64,000 nt of DNA, taken from the NCBI GenBank assembly GCA_910822075.1, contig CAJVGC010000432.1:52292614-52356613 (forward strand). The letters run 5' to 3'. Of this stretch, positions 21,554-32,479 are shown piece after piece. The notes under the pieces were generated by a model. It saw only the letters and a program-made list of their open reading frames with translations. It searched no databases and was not told the DNA's origin. Positions within the stretch are counted from its first letter, which is position 1. Each line of letters opens with the position of its first letter. The stretch is from Senecio squalidus. Lineage: Eukaryota > Streptophyta > Magnoliopsida > Asterales > Asteraceae. Made by a program: the position numbers and the translations under genes.

Positions 21554-23194
21554 TCCTTTAGAGCCTGCTTATGAAGTAGAGATAGCTGATGGCAGATGTG
21601 CCTGTGTTAGAGAAGTTATTCGTGATATTCCCCTCGTATTAGGAGATGTTCCTTTTTCCATCGACCTTATTCCTATGAAACTCGGTAGTTTCGATGTCGT
21701 AGTCGGTATGGATTGGTTAGCAAAGCATAAAGGCGAGATAGTCTGTTATGAGAAACTTATTCGTATTCAGAAGCCGGATGGAGATCAATTGATTGTACAC
21801 GGAGATAAGGCTGGGAAACGCCTTAAAGTCATTTCTTGTTTGAAAGTTCGCGAGTATGTCCGTCAAGGTTGTTCCTTATATCTCGCTCATTTGGTGAAGA
21901 TAGATTCTACGATAAAGATTGATAGTGTACCGATTGTTAGCGAGTATTTTGACGTTTTTCCCGAAGACTTACCTGGAGTCCCTCCCCAGAGACAAACCGA
22001 TTTTCGTATTGATCTTATTCCTGGAGCAGCACCTGTTGCTAAGGCTCCGTATCGTTTGGCTCCTTCCGAGATGCTCGAGTTGTCGAAACAAATTCAGGAA
22101 CTGGTCGATAAGGGTTTTATCCGTCCTAGTTTCTCCCCGTGGGGTGCTCCTGTTCTCCTTGTTAAGAAGAAGGATGACTCCATGCGTTTATGTATTGATT
22201 ATCGGGAGTTAAACAAGCTGACTGTGAAGAACCGTTATCCCCTTCCTCGTATTGATGACTAATTCGATCAACTTCAGGGTTCTTGCTATTTCTCTAAGAT
22301 CGATCTTCGCTCTGGTTATCATCAGTTGAGAGTTCAGGAAGATGATATACCTAAGACCGCTTTTCGTACTCGATATGGTCATTATGAGTTCATGGCGATG
22401 CCGTTTGGTATGACAAACGCCCCTGCAGCATTCATGGAACTAATGAACCGTATTTGTCGTCCGTATCTTGACAAATTCGTTATCGTATTCATCGACGACA
22501 TTCTTATCTATTCCCGAAGTCGCAAAGAACATGAAGAGCATTTGCGTCTTGTTCTAGAAGTGCTTCGAAAGGAAAAGTTGTATGAGAAATTCTCTAAGTG
22601 CGAGTTCTGGTTATCCGAAGTTCAATTTCTTGGCCACGTGGTTAGCGCGAAGGGTATTCATGTTGATCCTGCTAAGTTTGAAGCGGTTAAAAGCTGGGTT
22701 GCACCAAAGTCACCGACCGAAATCCGTTCGTTTTTGGGTCTTGCTGGGTATTATCGCCGATTCATCGAGAACTTCTCCAAGATCGCTTCACCTATGACAA
22801 AGTTGACGCAGAAGAGTGAACCATTCGTTTGGGGTTCCGATCAGGAAAAAAAAAAGCCTTTCAGGTATTGATGCAGCGGTTGTGTGACGCTCCTGTTCTT
22901 AGTCTGCCAGTTGGTTCCGAAAATTTTGTTGTTTATTGCGACGCTTCACACAAGGGTCTGGGTTGTGTGCTTATGCAGAATGGTAAAGTTATAGCTTACG
23001 CTTCGCGTCAGTTGAAAATCCATGAGCAGAATTACACGACACATGATCTAGAGTTGGGAGCCGTCGTCTTCGCGTTGAAGATTTGGAGACATTATCTGTA
23101 TGGGACCAAGTGTACCTGTATTTACCGACCACAAGAGTCTCAACAGCATATTCGATCAGAAGATGCTGAACATGAGACAACGACGCTGGGTTGA
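21456..23194 (+). pseudogene. Gypsy-A protease end, reverse transcriptase and RNase H (broken)
   Basis: After the frame change the protease continues (VVVGMDWLAKH), followed by RT (VLLVKKKDDSMRLCIDYREL). An in-frame TAA at 22260 interrupts the RT. RT then resumes, with the active-site FIDD at about 22491-22502, to the thumb (FLGLAGYYRRFI). A ten-A run at 22846-22855 shifts the frame into RNase H (YCDASHKGLGCVLMQ). Further frame changes follow near 23120 and 23190. The order and spacing are those of a chromovirus pol. Some homopolymer changes could be sequencing errors. Confidence 0.88.
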
Positions 23195-23301
23195 GTTATT
23201 AACGACTATGATTGCGACATTCGCTACCACCCTGGTAAGGCGAACGTTGTTGCTGATGCACTAAGTCGTAAGGAAACAGTCAAACCAGTCCGTATCGTTC
23301 T

Positions 23302-24762
23302 ATGGTGATATCTATTCAGACGAGCTTGAAGGCTCGGATTATTCAGGCACAGGAAGGTATTATGACAGAGGGCCGTGTTAAAGAGGAAAGATTGTATAAG
23401 TTGGCGTTGGAGTTAGAACCGAAGGAGGATGGAGTTCTGTATTTCCTCGAGCGTATTTGGGTTCCGATTAGTATCCGTCAGTTGATTCTGGACGAAGCCC
23501 ATAAGTCTAACTATTCCATTCATCCGGGTTCCGACAAAATGTATCATGACTTGAAAGAATTCTATTGGTGGCCGGGTATGAAGCGTGAGATCGCCGAGTA
23601 TGTTAGTCGATGTTTGACCTGTTCCAAGGTGAAGATTGAGTATCAGAAACCGTCTGGGCTACTCCAACAACCGAAGATTCCCGAGTGGAAATGGGAGCGT
23701 ATTACTATGGATTTTGTTACAAAGCTTCCGAGATCTTCGAGTGGTTATGACAGTATCTGGGTTATTGTTGATCGTTTGACGAAGTCTGCTCATTTCCTAC
23801 CGATTCGAGAGAATTATCCGATGGAGAGATTCGTACGTTTGTATATTGCAGACATTGTATCGAAACACGGAGTTCCTGTATCGATTATTTCCGATCGTGA
23901 TGCTCGTTTCACCTCACGATTTTGGAAGTCATTCCAGACCGCTATGGGTACAAGGTTAGATATGAGTACCGCCTATCATCCACAGACCGATGGTCAGAGT
24001 GAGAGAACTATTCAGACCATGGAAGATATGCTACGAGCTTGCGCAATTGATTTTGGTGGTAGTTGGGACGTTCATTTGCCGTTGATTGAGTTCTCGTACA
24101 ACAACAGCTATCACACGAGTATCAAGTGTGCACCTTTTGAAGCTTTGTATGGCCGCAAGTGTCGATCGCCTGTATGTTGGGCAGAAATTGGAGACAGTCA
24201 GATTTCTGGTCCAGAGATTATACAAGAGACCACTGACAAGGTCTTCAAGATCAAAGAACGATTAATTACTGCAAGAGATCGACAGAAAAAGTATGCTGAT
24301 AAGCGCAGGAAGCCTCTTGAGTTCAGTGTTGGAGATATGGTATTATTGAAGGTATCTCCATGGAAAGGGGTTGTCCGATTCGTGAAGCGCAGCAAGCTGA
24401 GTCCAAGATACACGGGTCCGTTCAAGATTTTAGCCCGCATCGGCCCAGCTGCGTATCGACTAGATTTGTCGGCAGAACTGAGCAGCGTACATAATGTATT
24501 TCATGTGTCTCAGTTGAAGAAATGCCTGGCTGACGAAACGTTATTAGTTCCGCTTGAGAAACTCCAGATTGATGATAAGCTTCATTTCGTTGAGGAACCG
24601 ATCGAGATCGTTGCTAGTGATGTTAAGCGTCTACGACGAAGTAAGATCCCGATTGTCAAGGTTCGTTGGAATTCCCGTTTTGGAGCCGAGTTCACGTGGG
24701 AACGCGAAGATGAAATTCTGCGGAAGTATCCTCACCTTTCTCCCGGAAGTAGTACCAAGTGA
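23302..24762 (+). CDS. Gypsy-A integrase with chromodomain-like C-terminus (open segment)
   Basis: A 486-codon open segment, the longest intact part of pol. It shows the HHCC zinc region (HPGSDKMYHDLKEFYWWPG...CLTCSK), the DDE core (MDFVTKLP; SDRDARFTSRF; the E in GQSERTIQTMEDML), a GPF-type C-terminal region (SPRYTGPFKIL) and a terminal chromodomain-like stretch (VRWNSRFGAEFTWEREDEIL). Integrase joins the cDNA to target DNA; the chromodomain helps choose chromatin targets. The upstream frame changes separate it from RT, so the ATG used here is only the first in the open segment, not a natural start. Confidence 0.85.
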   Translation: MVISIQTSLKARIIQAQEGIMTEGRVKEERLYKLALELEPKEDGVLYFLERIWVPISIRQLILDEAHKSNYSIHPGSDKMYHDLKEFYWWPGMKREIAEYVSRCLTCSKVKIEYQKPSGLLQQPKIPEWKWERITMDFVTKLPRSSSGYDSIWVIVDRLTKSAHFLPIRENYPMERFVRLYIADIVSKHGVPVSIISDRDARFTSRFWKSFQTAMGTRLDMSTAYHPQTDGQSERTIQTMEDMLRACAIDFGGSWDVHLPLIEFSYNNSYHTSIKCAPFEALYGRKCRSPVCWAEIGDSQISGPEIIQETTDKVFKIKERLITARDRQKKYADKRRKPLEFSVGDMVLLKVSPWKGVVRFVKRSKLSPRYTGPFKILARIGPAAYRLDLSAELSSVHNVFHVSQLKKCLADETLLVPLEKLQIDDKLHFVEEPIEIVASDVKRLRRSKIPIVKVRWNSRFGAEFTWEREDEILRKYPHLSPGSSTK

Positions 24763-24800
24763 TAATTTCGAGGACGAAATTTCTTTTTACTTGGGGAGAC

Positions 24801-27452
24801 TGTGACATTCGCGAATTTCTAGGTATATTTCTATCGTCACGTATTCGTTTTATTTATTTATGTTTGTGTTTTGACCCTATTGTATTTCTTTTATGTTTTA
24901 TCGTATTCGTATTTTATGAGTATCGTATTCGTATTTTTCGTATTTTATGAGTATCGTATTTGTATGTTATGTGATTCGAATCTTTATGTCGGGAACGGGT
25001 AGTCTTAAGTGCCTTTAGTATAAGTCTAGTATGCTCTTATGATAAGTTTAGGGGAATTATGCCTTAATTATACGATTAAGATTAACGTTTAAAAAGTATT
25101 TCATTTTTAGTCCCTTCAGAAATTTATTTACAAAACTAGTCCTACGGGAGAAATTCTATTACAATTTTAGTCCTTTCCAGATTTTTATTACAAAAATGGT
25201 CCTAAATGGATCTACCAACTTTTTTGTCTCATTAGTACCAGATTTTTGTCACTATCTATCATTTTCACCACACTCTCTCTCTCTCTAAAAAACACACACA
25301 ACACACACACAAAAAACCCTACCTTCTCTCTACATTTTCCAGCTATCCGACCGTTGAAATTCAAATCCGAGACTAGATTATTGCTCACCATTATCACCTT
25401 CATCTATCCTCCGATTTTCGTTACGATCGGGTAAGTATTTCTCGGTTTTAGTTTTAAACTTTGTTATTTTGATTCAAACCCGAAACTACCACTTTTCCCC
25501 GTCAAAACTCGAATTTTATTTAAGATTATTGTTCCTAAACACATTCTGGACATAGGGTTTCATTTATGGATCATTTGGACACCTAGAACACTCAGAAATC
25601 GAATCCCGAATGTTATTTTTCGTAAAAACTCAGTTACGTCACGTAACTGTGTTACGCGCACGTAACTGATCAAGTAACTGACTCCCAAATCACGTAACTG
25701 ATGCCATTCACGTAACTAATGTTCAAAATCACGTAACTATGGTCTTCATCACGTAACTATGGCCTATTTTACGTAATTAGTCCCTGAATTCCGTAATTGT
25801 TCACGAAATTAGTCCTAAACACGTATTTGCCTTGTTACGCACGTAACTATGGTCTTGATCACGTAATTATCCTTCTTGATCACGTAATTATCCTTCTTGG
25901 TCACGTAATTGGCTTATGATTCACGTAACTCTTGCTTATTTTACATATCTAGTCCCTAAGTTCCGTAATTGTTCACGAAATTAGTCCTAAACACGTATTT
26001 GCCTTGTTACGCACGTAACTATGGTCTTGATCACGTAATTATCCTTCTTGATCACGTAATTATCCTTCTTGGTCACGTAATTGGCTTATGATTCACGTAA
26101 CTCTTGCTTATTTTACATATCTAGTCCCTAAGTTCCGTAATTGTTCACGAAAGTAGTCCTAATCACGTAATTGCTTGTTAAACACGTAATTCTTGTCCCG
26201 TAACTTGCTAGAACACGTAATTAGTCACTTACGTGACTTGTAGTGCACGTAAGAGGCTTGTTTGTCACGTAACTCATTGCTAGACTTTCCGAAACGTTTG
26301 TAATCCCGTTAAATCGATATTTCTATTGGTCATTTCAAAACCCGTATAAAACGTTAATCGTTAAGGCATAATCCACTAGACTTAGAGATACTTAGACATG
26401 TTTATTTACGTGATGTTTAGGGCACTTAGACGTGGGAGCTTGACGGTATTATAGTATTTCCCGACATATCGTGATTTGGATTGCTTTGCTATACAGTGAG
26501 TTATTCGTTGCCCTTTTTACCTTTTTATACTTTTTGGGCATGATTAGCGTTATAAATAAATGTATTTTTATGGTATATTATGTATTATGAGTATGTATTA
26601 TGGTATGTATTTTGGATATGAATGCTTTAGATGGTCTTACCCAAACTTGTACCGCCTTTGTGGTAGTACAAGGCCCCGTATACACACCTGTTAGCTTTTA
26701 GCCGCCGGTTCGTATATATAGCGCTATATGGGTCTAACAAACCCTCATTTCTACCACGATGGATGATGGATGCGCCATGTCCGTGTTAGTAATGTTATGA
26801 CCGTTAATTTCGAGGACAACCTAGCTTAAGACACTAGGTGGGGTTAGTTGCCAGTATTGTTATGGTTCAGGTGTATTGTATGTTCCTAAAGCTATGATTC
26901 TATCCAGTATGGTATTATGTTATCTATCCGGTATGGTATTTTATGAATTGAGTATGGTATTTTCATGAAATGATTATGATATTTTTATGGTATATGTATG
27001 AGTATTTTATCAAAAAGTTTTGTAAACTTCAAGTATATTTTGAAACATCATTTTCAAATGACTTATTTTCAAATCTTATCATTTTTGGGTCAAAACCTAT
27101 TGAAAACTTTTATACAAATATGTTTTCATTTACTAATGCGAATAATTCACCAACTTTATGTTGACGTCGTATTTTAACGCTTTTCAGGGATTTGAGGTTA
27201 CTCTTTTTGATGCTATGCTTGCTTGGCTACGTGGATCTTTTGCATGGAATTTATTTTGCTTTATTTAATTCCTTAGTATCCCAACGCTGTAGCCGTATTT
27301 TTGATATTTCGGATGATTGTAATAAGCATTTTTCTTCAAACTCTTTATCTATGTTGATTATGTATGGATTACTTATGTTTGATGTAACCTTTGAATCTCT
27401 GATACCGTATACACTGTACACCTCGGTTCCGCCATTTTTGCGGGGTGTGACA
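24801..27452 (+). repeat. Gypsy-A 3' LTR
   Basis: 2652 bp. It is nearly identical to the 5' LTR over its last ~2.1 kb (about 15 differences by eye) but clearly more different in the first ~520 bp. The ACGTAA array and 172-bp duplication (landmarks 25820 and 25992) are present. Confidence 0.95.
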
Positions 27453-28228
27453 ATTCCTTTCCATTTTAGGAGGGTAAAGCTAGTTTTAAAAATGACAATA
27501 AACAATCTATTAAGATCAGTTATGCATAATTTATATGTCAATATGTTAAGAATATAATAGATAATATGTCCTCTATATTTCATTTTGGGACATATCACAA
27601 CGACATATAGAAACATGTATAATAACAAGTCTAGACACTTACTTATTAGACATATGACTTACAATATTTGTCGGCTTATTAAAAATGTTGTGAGTGTGAT
27701 ATATGTGGACTTTGGTATATCAAAACGGTTGATTAGCAATTGCTTGGTATAACTATTAATAACTATATAATCCGTTATATTCAAGCACGTTTTAATTTGT
27801 TCTCTTGAGAATACAGAAATTTTCAAAACTTCCTATGTATTTCGATTATATTATGTTGCCTTACAATCTGATTGCATCTCTTGAATAATCCCCTAATTGA
27901 TTCAAATAGATTATCCAAACAACCATACCCTTTCTATACATTTTGCTTTCACAATATATAAATGTGTTTCGAAGTTTAAGTTTATATTTGGGTTTTCTTG
28001 AAACACTTTATGTTAGAAAAAAAATATTTTTAGTGAAATATTTAAAATTAAAAAAACAAATTAAACGTGTGTTATCGTAGTTTTATGTATAAAAATCAAT
28101 TACCGTTATAGCTAAGGATACCCTAATTGTGTAACCCTTGATTACTTGCAACGCAAGGTTTAATTAGTTTCCTTATTCAAATACTATTCGATCTCCATAT
28201 AACTCACAGATACTTATCTTAATCCCAT

Positions 28229-28236
28229 TATAAATA
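28229..28236 (+). promoter_or_regulatory. TATA box of zinc-finger copy 1
   Basis: TATAAATA lies 84 bp before the ATG, with a pyrimidine- and CA-rich leader between. It is repeated at 30742-30749 and 33256-33263, and in reverse at 48646-48653. Confidence 0.65.
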
Positions 28237-28319
28237 CAGCTCGATCGTTTCGCTTCTTTTATTACTTTACTTCTTTACCCTCATAACACACACAACACAC
28301 CAAGAAATCAATTGCAGCC

Positions 28320-28673
28320 ATGAGTTTAGAGATGAAGAAAACCAACGAAAGACCACGAGAAAACTCGACTTTTCTCGACACTCATGATCATCAACATCGT
28401 GGGTACGAATGTAAAACATGCGGAAAAAGATTTGCTACTTATCAAGCGCTAGGCGGTCATCAAGGAATTCATAAAAAGATTAAGTTCGGTGATGAGAATG
28501 ATGCGTGTTGGCTAACCCTAAATATCGTTGCTCCAGTGTATTCGGAGTTGCATCGATGCAAGTTGTGTAAGAAAGGGTTTGGTACTGGGCAGGCGTTGGG
28601 CGGACACATGACACTTCACAGACTCGAAAAAGATTTGATTTTGGCAGCGAAAGAATGGCGATTATGGTTTTGA
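28320..28673 (+). CDS. C2H2 zinc-finger protein (ZAT-like), copy 1, 117 aa
   Basis: A small intronless gene with two plant C2H2 fingers. Finger 1 has C31, C34, H47, H51 and finger 2 has C80, C83, H96, H100; both carry QALGGH (42-47, 91-96), the DNA-binding signature of the plant C1-2i/ZAT family. These are usually nuclear transcription factors in stress or developmental responses. The N-terminal part is short and basic (KKTNERPRE). I see no EAR repressor motif (DLNL) at the C-terminus, which ends EWRLWF. Compared with the inverted paralogue at 48079, 46 residues after finger 2 are deleted in frame. The promoter looks intact, so expression is possible. The target genes cannot be told. Confidence 0.85.
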   Translation: MSLEMKKTNERPRENSTFLDTHDHQHRGYECKTCGKRFATYQALGGHQGIHKKIKFGDENDACWLTLNIVAPVYSELHRCKLCKKGFGTGQALGGHMTLHRLEKDLILAAKEWRLWF

Positions 28674-29536
28674 TCACTATGATACAACTAGCTAGGGTTT
28701 GATTTACAAGAATGTGTTTGGAGGGAACAGAATTTGAATACAACTGCTAATTAATCCATTGTGAATTTATGTTTAGTTAGTGTAAGTTTCTTTTGGAATT
28801 AGAATGTACTTTGATGACAATTATCTAATTAAATCATATATGCTTAATCAATTTCTTTTTAGATTTCTTCTTAGGTTTATAAATATATTTTGCAAATTAG
28901 TGATTACAATATTAAAATAATAATAAAATATTAATAATGCGAATAAGCTTGATCATAATAGTATTTAGTTATAACAGAATAGTAATAACAGAATCGGGCA
29001 GACTTTGATATAACTTAATGATCTTTGTGGGAAGGTTTTGAAAACACTCAGGTCAGCTCACAAATATATATGAATACGGCTAATACTTGTTTGTTAATCA
29101 TCGGTAGAGGATTTAAATAGAACACAAAGGGGCACAACATAACATAAAACCCAACACGACAGCGTGATGTCAAGAAACGAGAGGTAAAAATAATTACATC
29201 CCGCACCATAACTTGTACTTACCCGAGCAGTGAATAGAAATAAGGATATCAGAGAACAGTGTTTTGAATGTAATAACAACTGGAGGAGATATTTAAAGAA
29301 ATTATCAAGACATAATATAATTATAAATTACAATATGCATAACACGGAGATAGGGTAACATATTAAAAGTTGGCAACTTTCCAACCCTTATTAGTTTCAG
29401 TAGGTTAAGACGAGATATATGATTCTGGTTATCAAGCCTCGATTTGAAAAATGGTGTCAATTTCAACCCATTTACTTATAGGTGTGTCAGTGGACAGCAT
29501 TCCAAAATTAGAGAGTTCGTCTGTTTTCACCATCTT

Positions 29537-29579
29537 GTGAAGGATCAACTTTATCTTTTTCTGATGAATGATCCTTCAC
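29537..29579. repeat. Inverted repeat in tandem unit
   Basis: GTGAAGGATCA and TGATCCTTCAC are perfect 11-bp arms around a 21-nt loop. It recurs in unit 2 (about 32050-32092). Two copies of GGACAAGAACCG flank the region just downstream. Confidence 0.75.
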
Positions 29580-29659
29580 GCTATCCATTGGACAAGAACC
29601 GTTGGTTGAATTCTCAATCTGGATGAAGGTATTGCTAGTGGGATCCAGTGGACAAGAAC

Positions 29660-29965
29660 CGGAGCGCATGACATATTGCCTCGTTTAAGCTATAAAGGGT
29701 ATTGATGAAACTGAGTAAATGTTCCCTTTTAGCAGCTATTCGATAAAAATCATTCCCTTTTTTGTTATCTCTTGCAAGTTTGTGGACAGAAAGAAGATTA
29801 ACACAGTATTCTGGAACAACTAACACATCCTTTAAGGTGATTTTATTTGAAATTCTTAAGTTTCCTATCTTATTTATTTTGGCCAGAGTACCATTGGGAT
29901 GTCCCACAGTGAGTTTCAAGTTTGAAATGTCCACAACCTGTTCAAGGTTGTGTAGGTCATATGTC
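29660..29965 (-). pseudogene. Copia protease-region fragment at end of unit 1
   Basis: The minus strand reads a copia pol stretch between the protease and the GAG-pre-integrase region (ITLKDVLVVPEYCVNLLSVH, KLARDNKKGNDFYR). It stops at the unit junction (29966) and its open frame runs by chance into the next unit. It probably comes from the same element as the gag remnant after the N gap. Confidence 0.75.
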
Positions 29966-30832
29966 ATTCCTTTCCATTTTAGGAGGGTGAAGCTAGTTTT
30001 AAAAATGACAATAAACAATCTATTAAGATCAGTTATGCATAATTTATATGTCAATATGTTAAGAATATAATAGATAATATGTCCTCTATATTTCATTTTG
30101 GGACATATCACAACGACATATAGAAACATGTATAATAACAAGTCTAGACACTTACTTATTAGACATATGACTTACAATATTTGTCGGCTTATTAAAAATG
30201 TTGTGAGTGTGATATATGTGGACTTTGGTATATCAAAACGGTTGATTAGCAATTGCTTGGTATAACTATTAATAACTATATAATCCGTTATATTCAAGCA
30301 CGTTTTAATTTGTTCTCTTGAGAATACAGAAATTTTCAAAACTTCCTATGTATTTCGATTATATTATGTTGCCTTACAATCTGATTGCATCTCTTGAATA
30401 ATCCCCTAATTGATTCAAATAGATTATCCAAACAACCATACCCTTTCTATACATTTTGCTTTCACAATATATAAATGTGTTTCGAAGTTTAAGTTTATAT
30501 TTGGGTTTTCTTGAAACACTTTATGTTAGAAAAAAAATATTTTTAGTGAAATATTTAAAATTAAAAAAACAAATTAAACGTGTGTTATCGTAGTTTTATG
30601 TATAAAAATCAATTACCGTTATAGCTAAGGATACCCTAATTGTGTAACCCTTGATTACTTGCAACGCAAGGTTTAATTAGTTTCCTTATTCAAATACTAT
30701 TCGATCTCCATATAACTCACAGATACTTATCTTAATCCCATTATAAATACAGCTCGATCGTTTCGCTTCTTTTATTACTTTACTTCTTTACCCTCATAAC
30801 ACACACAACACACCAAGAAATCAATTGCAGCC

Positions 30833-31186
30833 ATGAGTTTAGAGATGAAGAAAACCAACGAAAGACCACGAGAAAACTCGACTTTTCTCGACACTCATGA
30901 TCATCAACATCGTGGGTACGAATGTAAAACATGCGGAAAAAGATTTGCTACTTATCAAGCGCTAGGCGGTCATCAAGGAATTCATAAAAAGATTAAGTTC
31001 GGTGATGAGAATGATGCGTGTTGGCTAACCCTAAATATCGTTGCTCCAGTGTATTCGGAGTTGCATCGATGCAAGTTGTGTAAGAAAGGGTTTGGTACTG
31101 GGCAGGCGTTGGGCGGACACATGACACTTCACAGACTCGAAAAAGATTTGATTTTGGCAGCGAAAGAATGGCGATTATGGTTTTGA
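30833..31186 (+). CDS. C2H2 zinc-finger protein (ZAT-like), copy 2, 117 aa
   Basis: The encoded protein is identical to copy 1, with both QALGGH fingers intact and the same in-frame deletion after finger 2. The TATA box (30742-30749) and leader are also the same. It is one of three tandem copies, so gene dosage may be the main effect. Identity at synonymous sites points to very recent duplication or gene conversion. Confidence 0.85.
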   Translation: MSLEMKKTNERPRENSTFLDTHDHQHRGYECKTCGKRFATYQALGGHQGIHKKIKFGDENDACWLTLNIVAPVYSELHRCKLCKKGFGTGQALGGHMTLHRLEKDLILAAKEWRLWF

Positions 31187-32177
31187 TCACTATGATACAA
31201 CTAGCTAGGGTTTGATTTACAAGAATGTGTTTGGAGGGAACAGAATTTGAATACAACTGCTAATTAATCCATTGTGAATTTATGTTTAGTTAGTGTAAGT
31301 TTCTTTTGGAATTAGAATGTACTTTGATGACAATTATCTAATTAAATCATATATGCTTAATCAATTTCTTTTTAGATTTCTTCTTAGGTTTATAAATATA
31401 TTTTGCAAATTAGTGATTACAATATTAAAATAATAATAAAATATTAATAATGCGAATAAGCTTGATCATAATAGTATTTAGTTATAACAGAATAGTAATA
31501 ACAGAATCGGGCAGACTTTGATATAACTTAATGATCTTTGTGGGAAGGTTTTGAAAACACTCAGGTCAGCTCACAAATATATATGAATACGGCTAATACT
31601 TGTTTGTTAATCATCGGTAGAGGATTTAAATAGAACACAAAGGGGCACAACATAACATAAAACCCAACACGACAGCGTGATGTCAAGAAACGAGAGGTAA
31701 AAATAATTACATCCCGCACCATAACTTGTACTTACCCGAGCAGTGAATAGAAATAAGGATATCAGAGAACAGTGTTTTGAATGTAATAACAACTGGAGGA
31801 GATATTTAAAGAAATTATCAAGACATAATATAATTATAAATTACAATATGCATAACACGGAGATAGGGTAACATATTAAAAGTTGGCAACTTTCCAACCC
31901 TTATTAGTTTCAGTAGGTTAAGACGAGATATATGATTCTGGTTATCAAGCCTCGATTTGAAAAATGGTGTCAATTTCAACCCATTTACTTATAGGTGTGT
32001 CAGTGGACAGCATTCCAAAATTAGAGAGTTCGTCTGTTTTCACCATCTTGTGAAGGATCAACTTTATCTTTTTCTGATGAATGATCCTTCACGCTATCCA
32101 TTGGACAAGAACCGTTGGTTGAATTCTCAATCTGGATGAAGGTATTGCTAGTGGGATCCAGTGGACAAGAACCGGAG

Positions 32178-32479
32178 CGCATGACTTATTGCCTCGTTTA
32201 AGCTATAAAGGGTATTGATGAAACTGAGTAAATGTTCCCTTTTTAGCAGCTATTCGATAAAAATCATTCCCTTTTTTGTTATCTCTTGCAAGTTTGTGGA
32301 CAGAAAGGAGATTAACACAGTATTCTGGAACAACTAACACATCCTTTAAGGTGATTTTATTTGAAATTCTTAAGTTTCCTATCTTATTTATTTTGGCCAG
32401 AGTACCATTGGTATGTCCCACAGTGAGTTTCAAGTTTGAAATGTCCACAACCTGTTCAAGGTTGTGTAGGTCATATGTC
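32178..32479 (-). pseudogene. Copia protease-region fragment at end of unit 2
   Basis: Same fragment as at 29660-29965. One extra T in a T run breaks the frame near its 3' end compared with the first copy. A second difference changes GGGATGTCC to GGTATGTCC. Confidence 0.75.

Larger units (their letters stand above)
17839..27452 (+). mobile_element. Gypsy-A: full-length Ty3/gypsy chromovirus, coding region broken
   Basis: This 9.6-kb element is flanked by the TSD ATTCC (17834-17838 and 27453-27457). It has LTRs of 2646 bp and 2652 bp, a PBS TGGTATCAGAGCC at 20490-20502 and a PPT TTACTTGGGGAGAC ending at 24800. The order gag, protease, RT, RNase H, integrase, chromodomain-like C-terminus fits chromoviruses of the Tekay/Del type. 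The gag capsid part is missing and pol has one stop and about five frame changes, so it cannot encode its own machinery. Confidence 0.95.
27453..29965 (+). repeat. Tandem unit 1 (2.51 kb) with zinc-finger gene
   Basis: First of three near-identical direct units starting ATTCCTTTCCATTTTAGG. The ORF spacing (28320, 30833, 33347) fixes the period at 2513-2514 bp. Each unit holds a zinc-finger gene with promoter, a ~1-kb AT-rich tail, a short inverted repeat and, at its right end, a minus-strand copia fragment. Gypsy-A inserted at the very start of this unit. Confidence 0.93.
29966..32479 (+). repeat. Tandem unit 2 (2.51 kb)
   Basis: Almost identical to units 1 and 3, with a handful of single-base differences by eye (for example GGGTGAAGC here against GGGTAAAGC in unit 1). 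Confidence 0.93.

Noticed and set aside
17839..27452. Idea of an endogenous pararetrovirus
   Set aside because: LTRs, PBS, PPT, integrase and chromodomain with the gag-PR-RT-RH-IN order fit a Ty3/gypsy retrotransposon; no movement-protein or pararetroviral layout is present.
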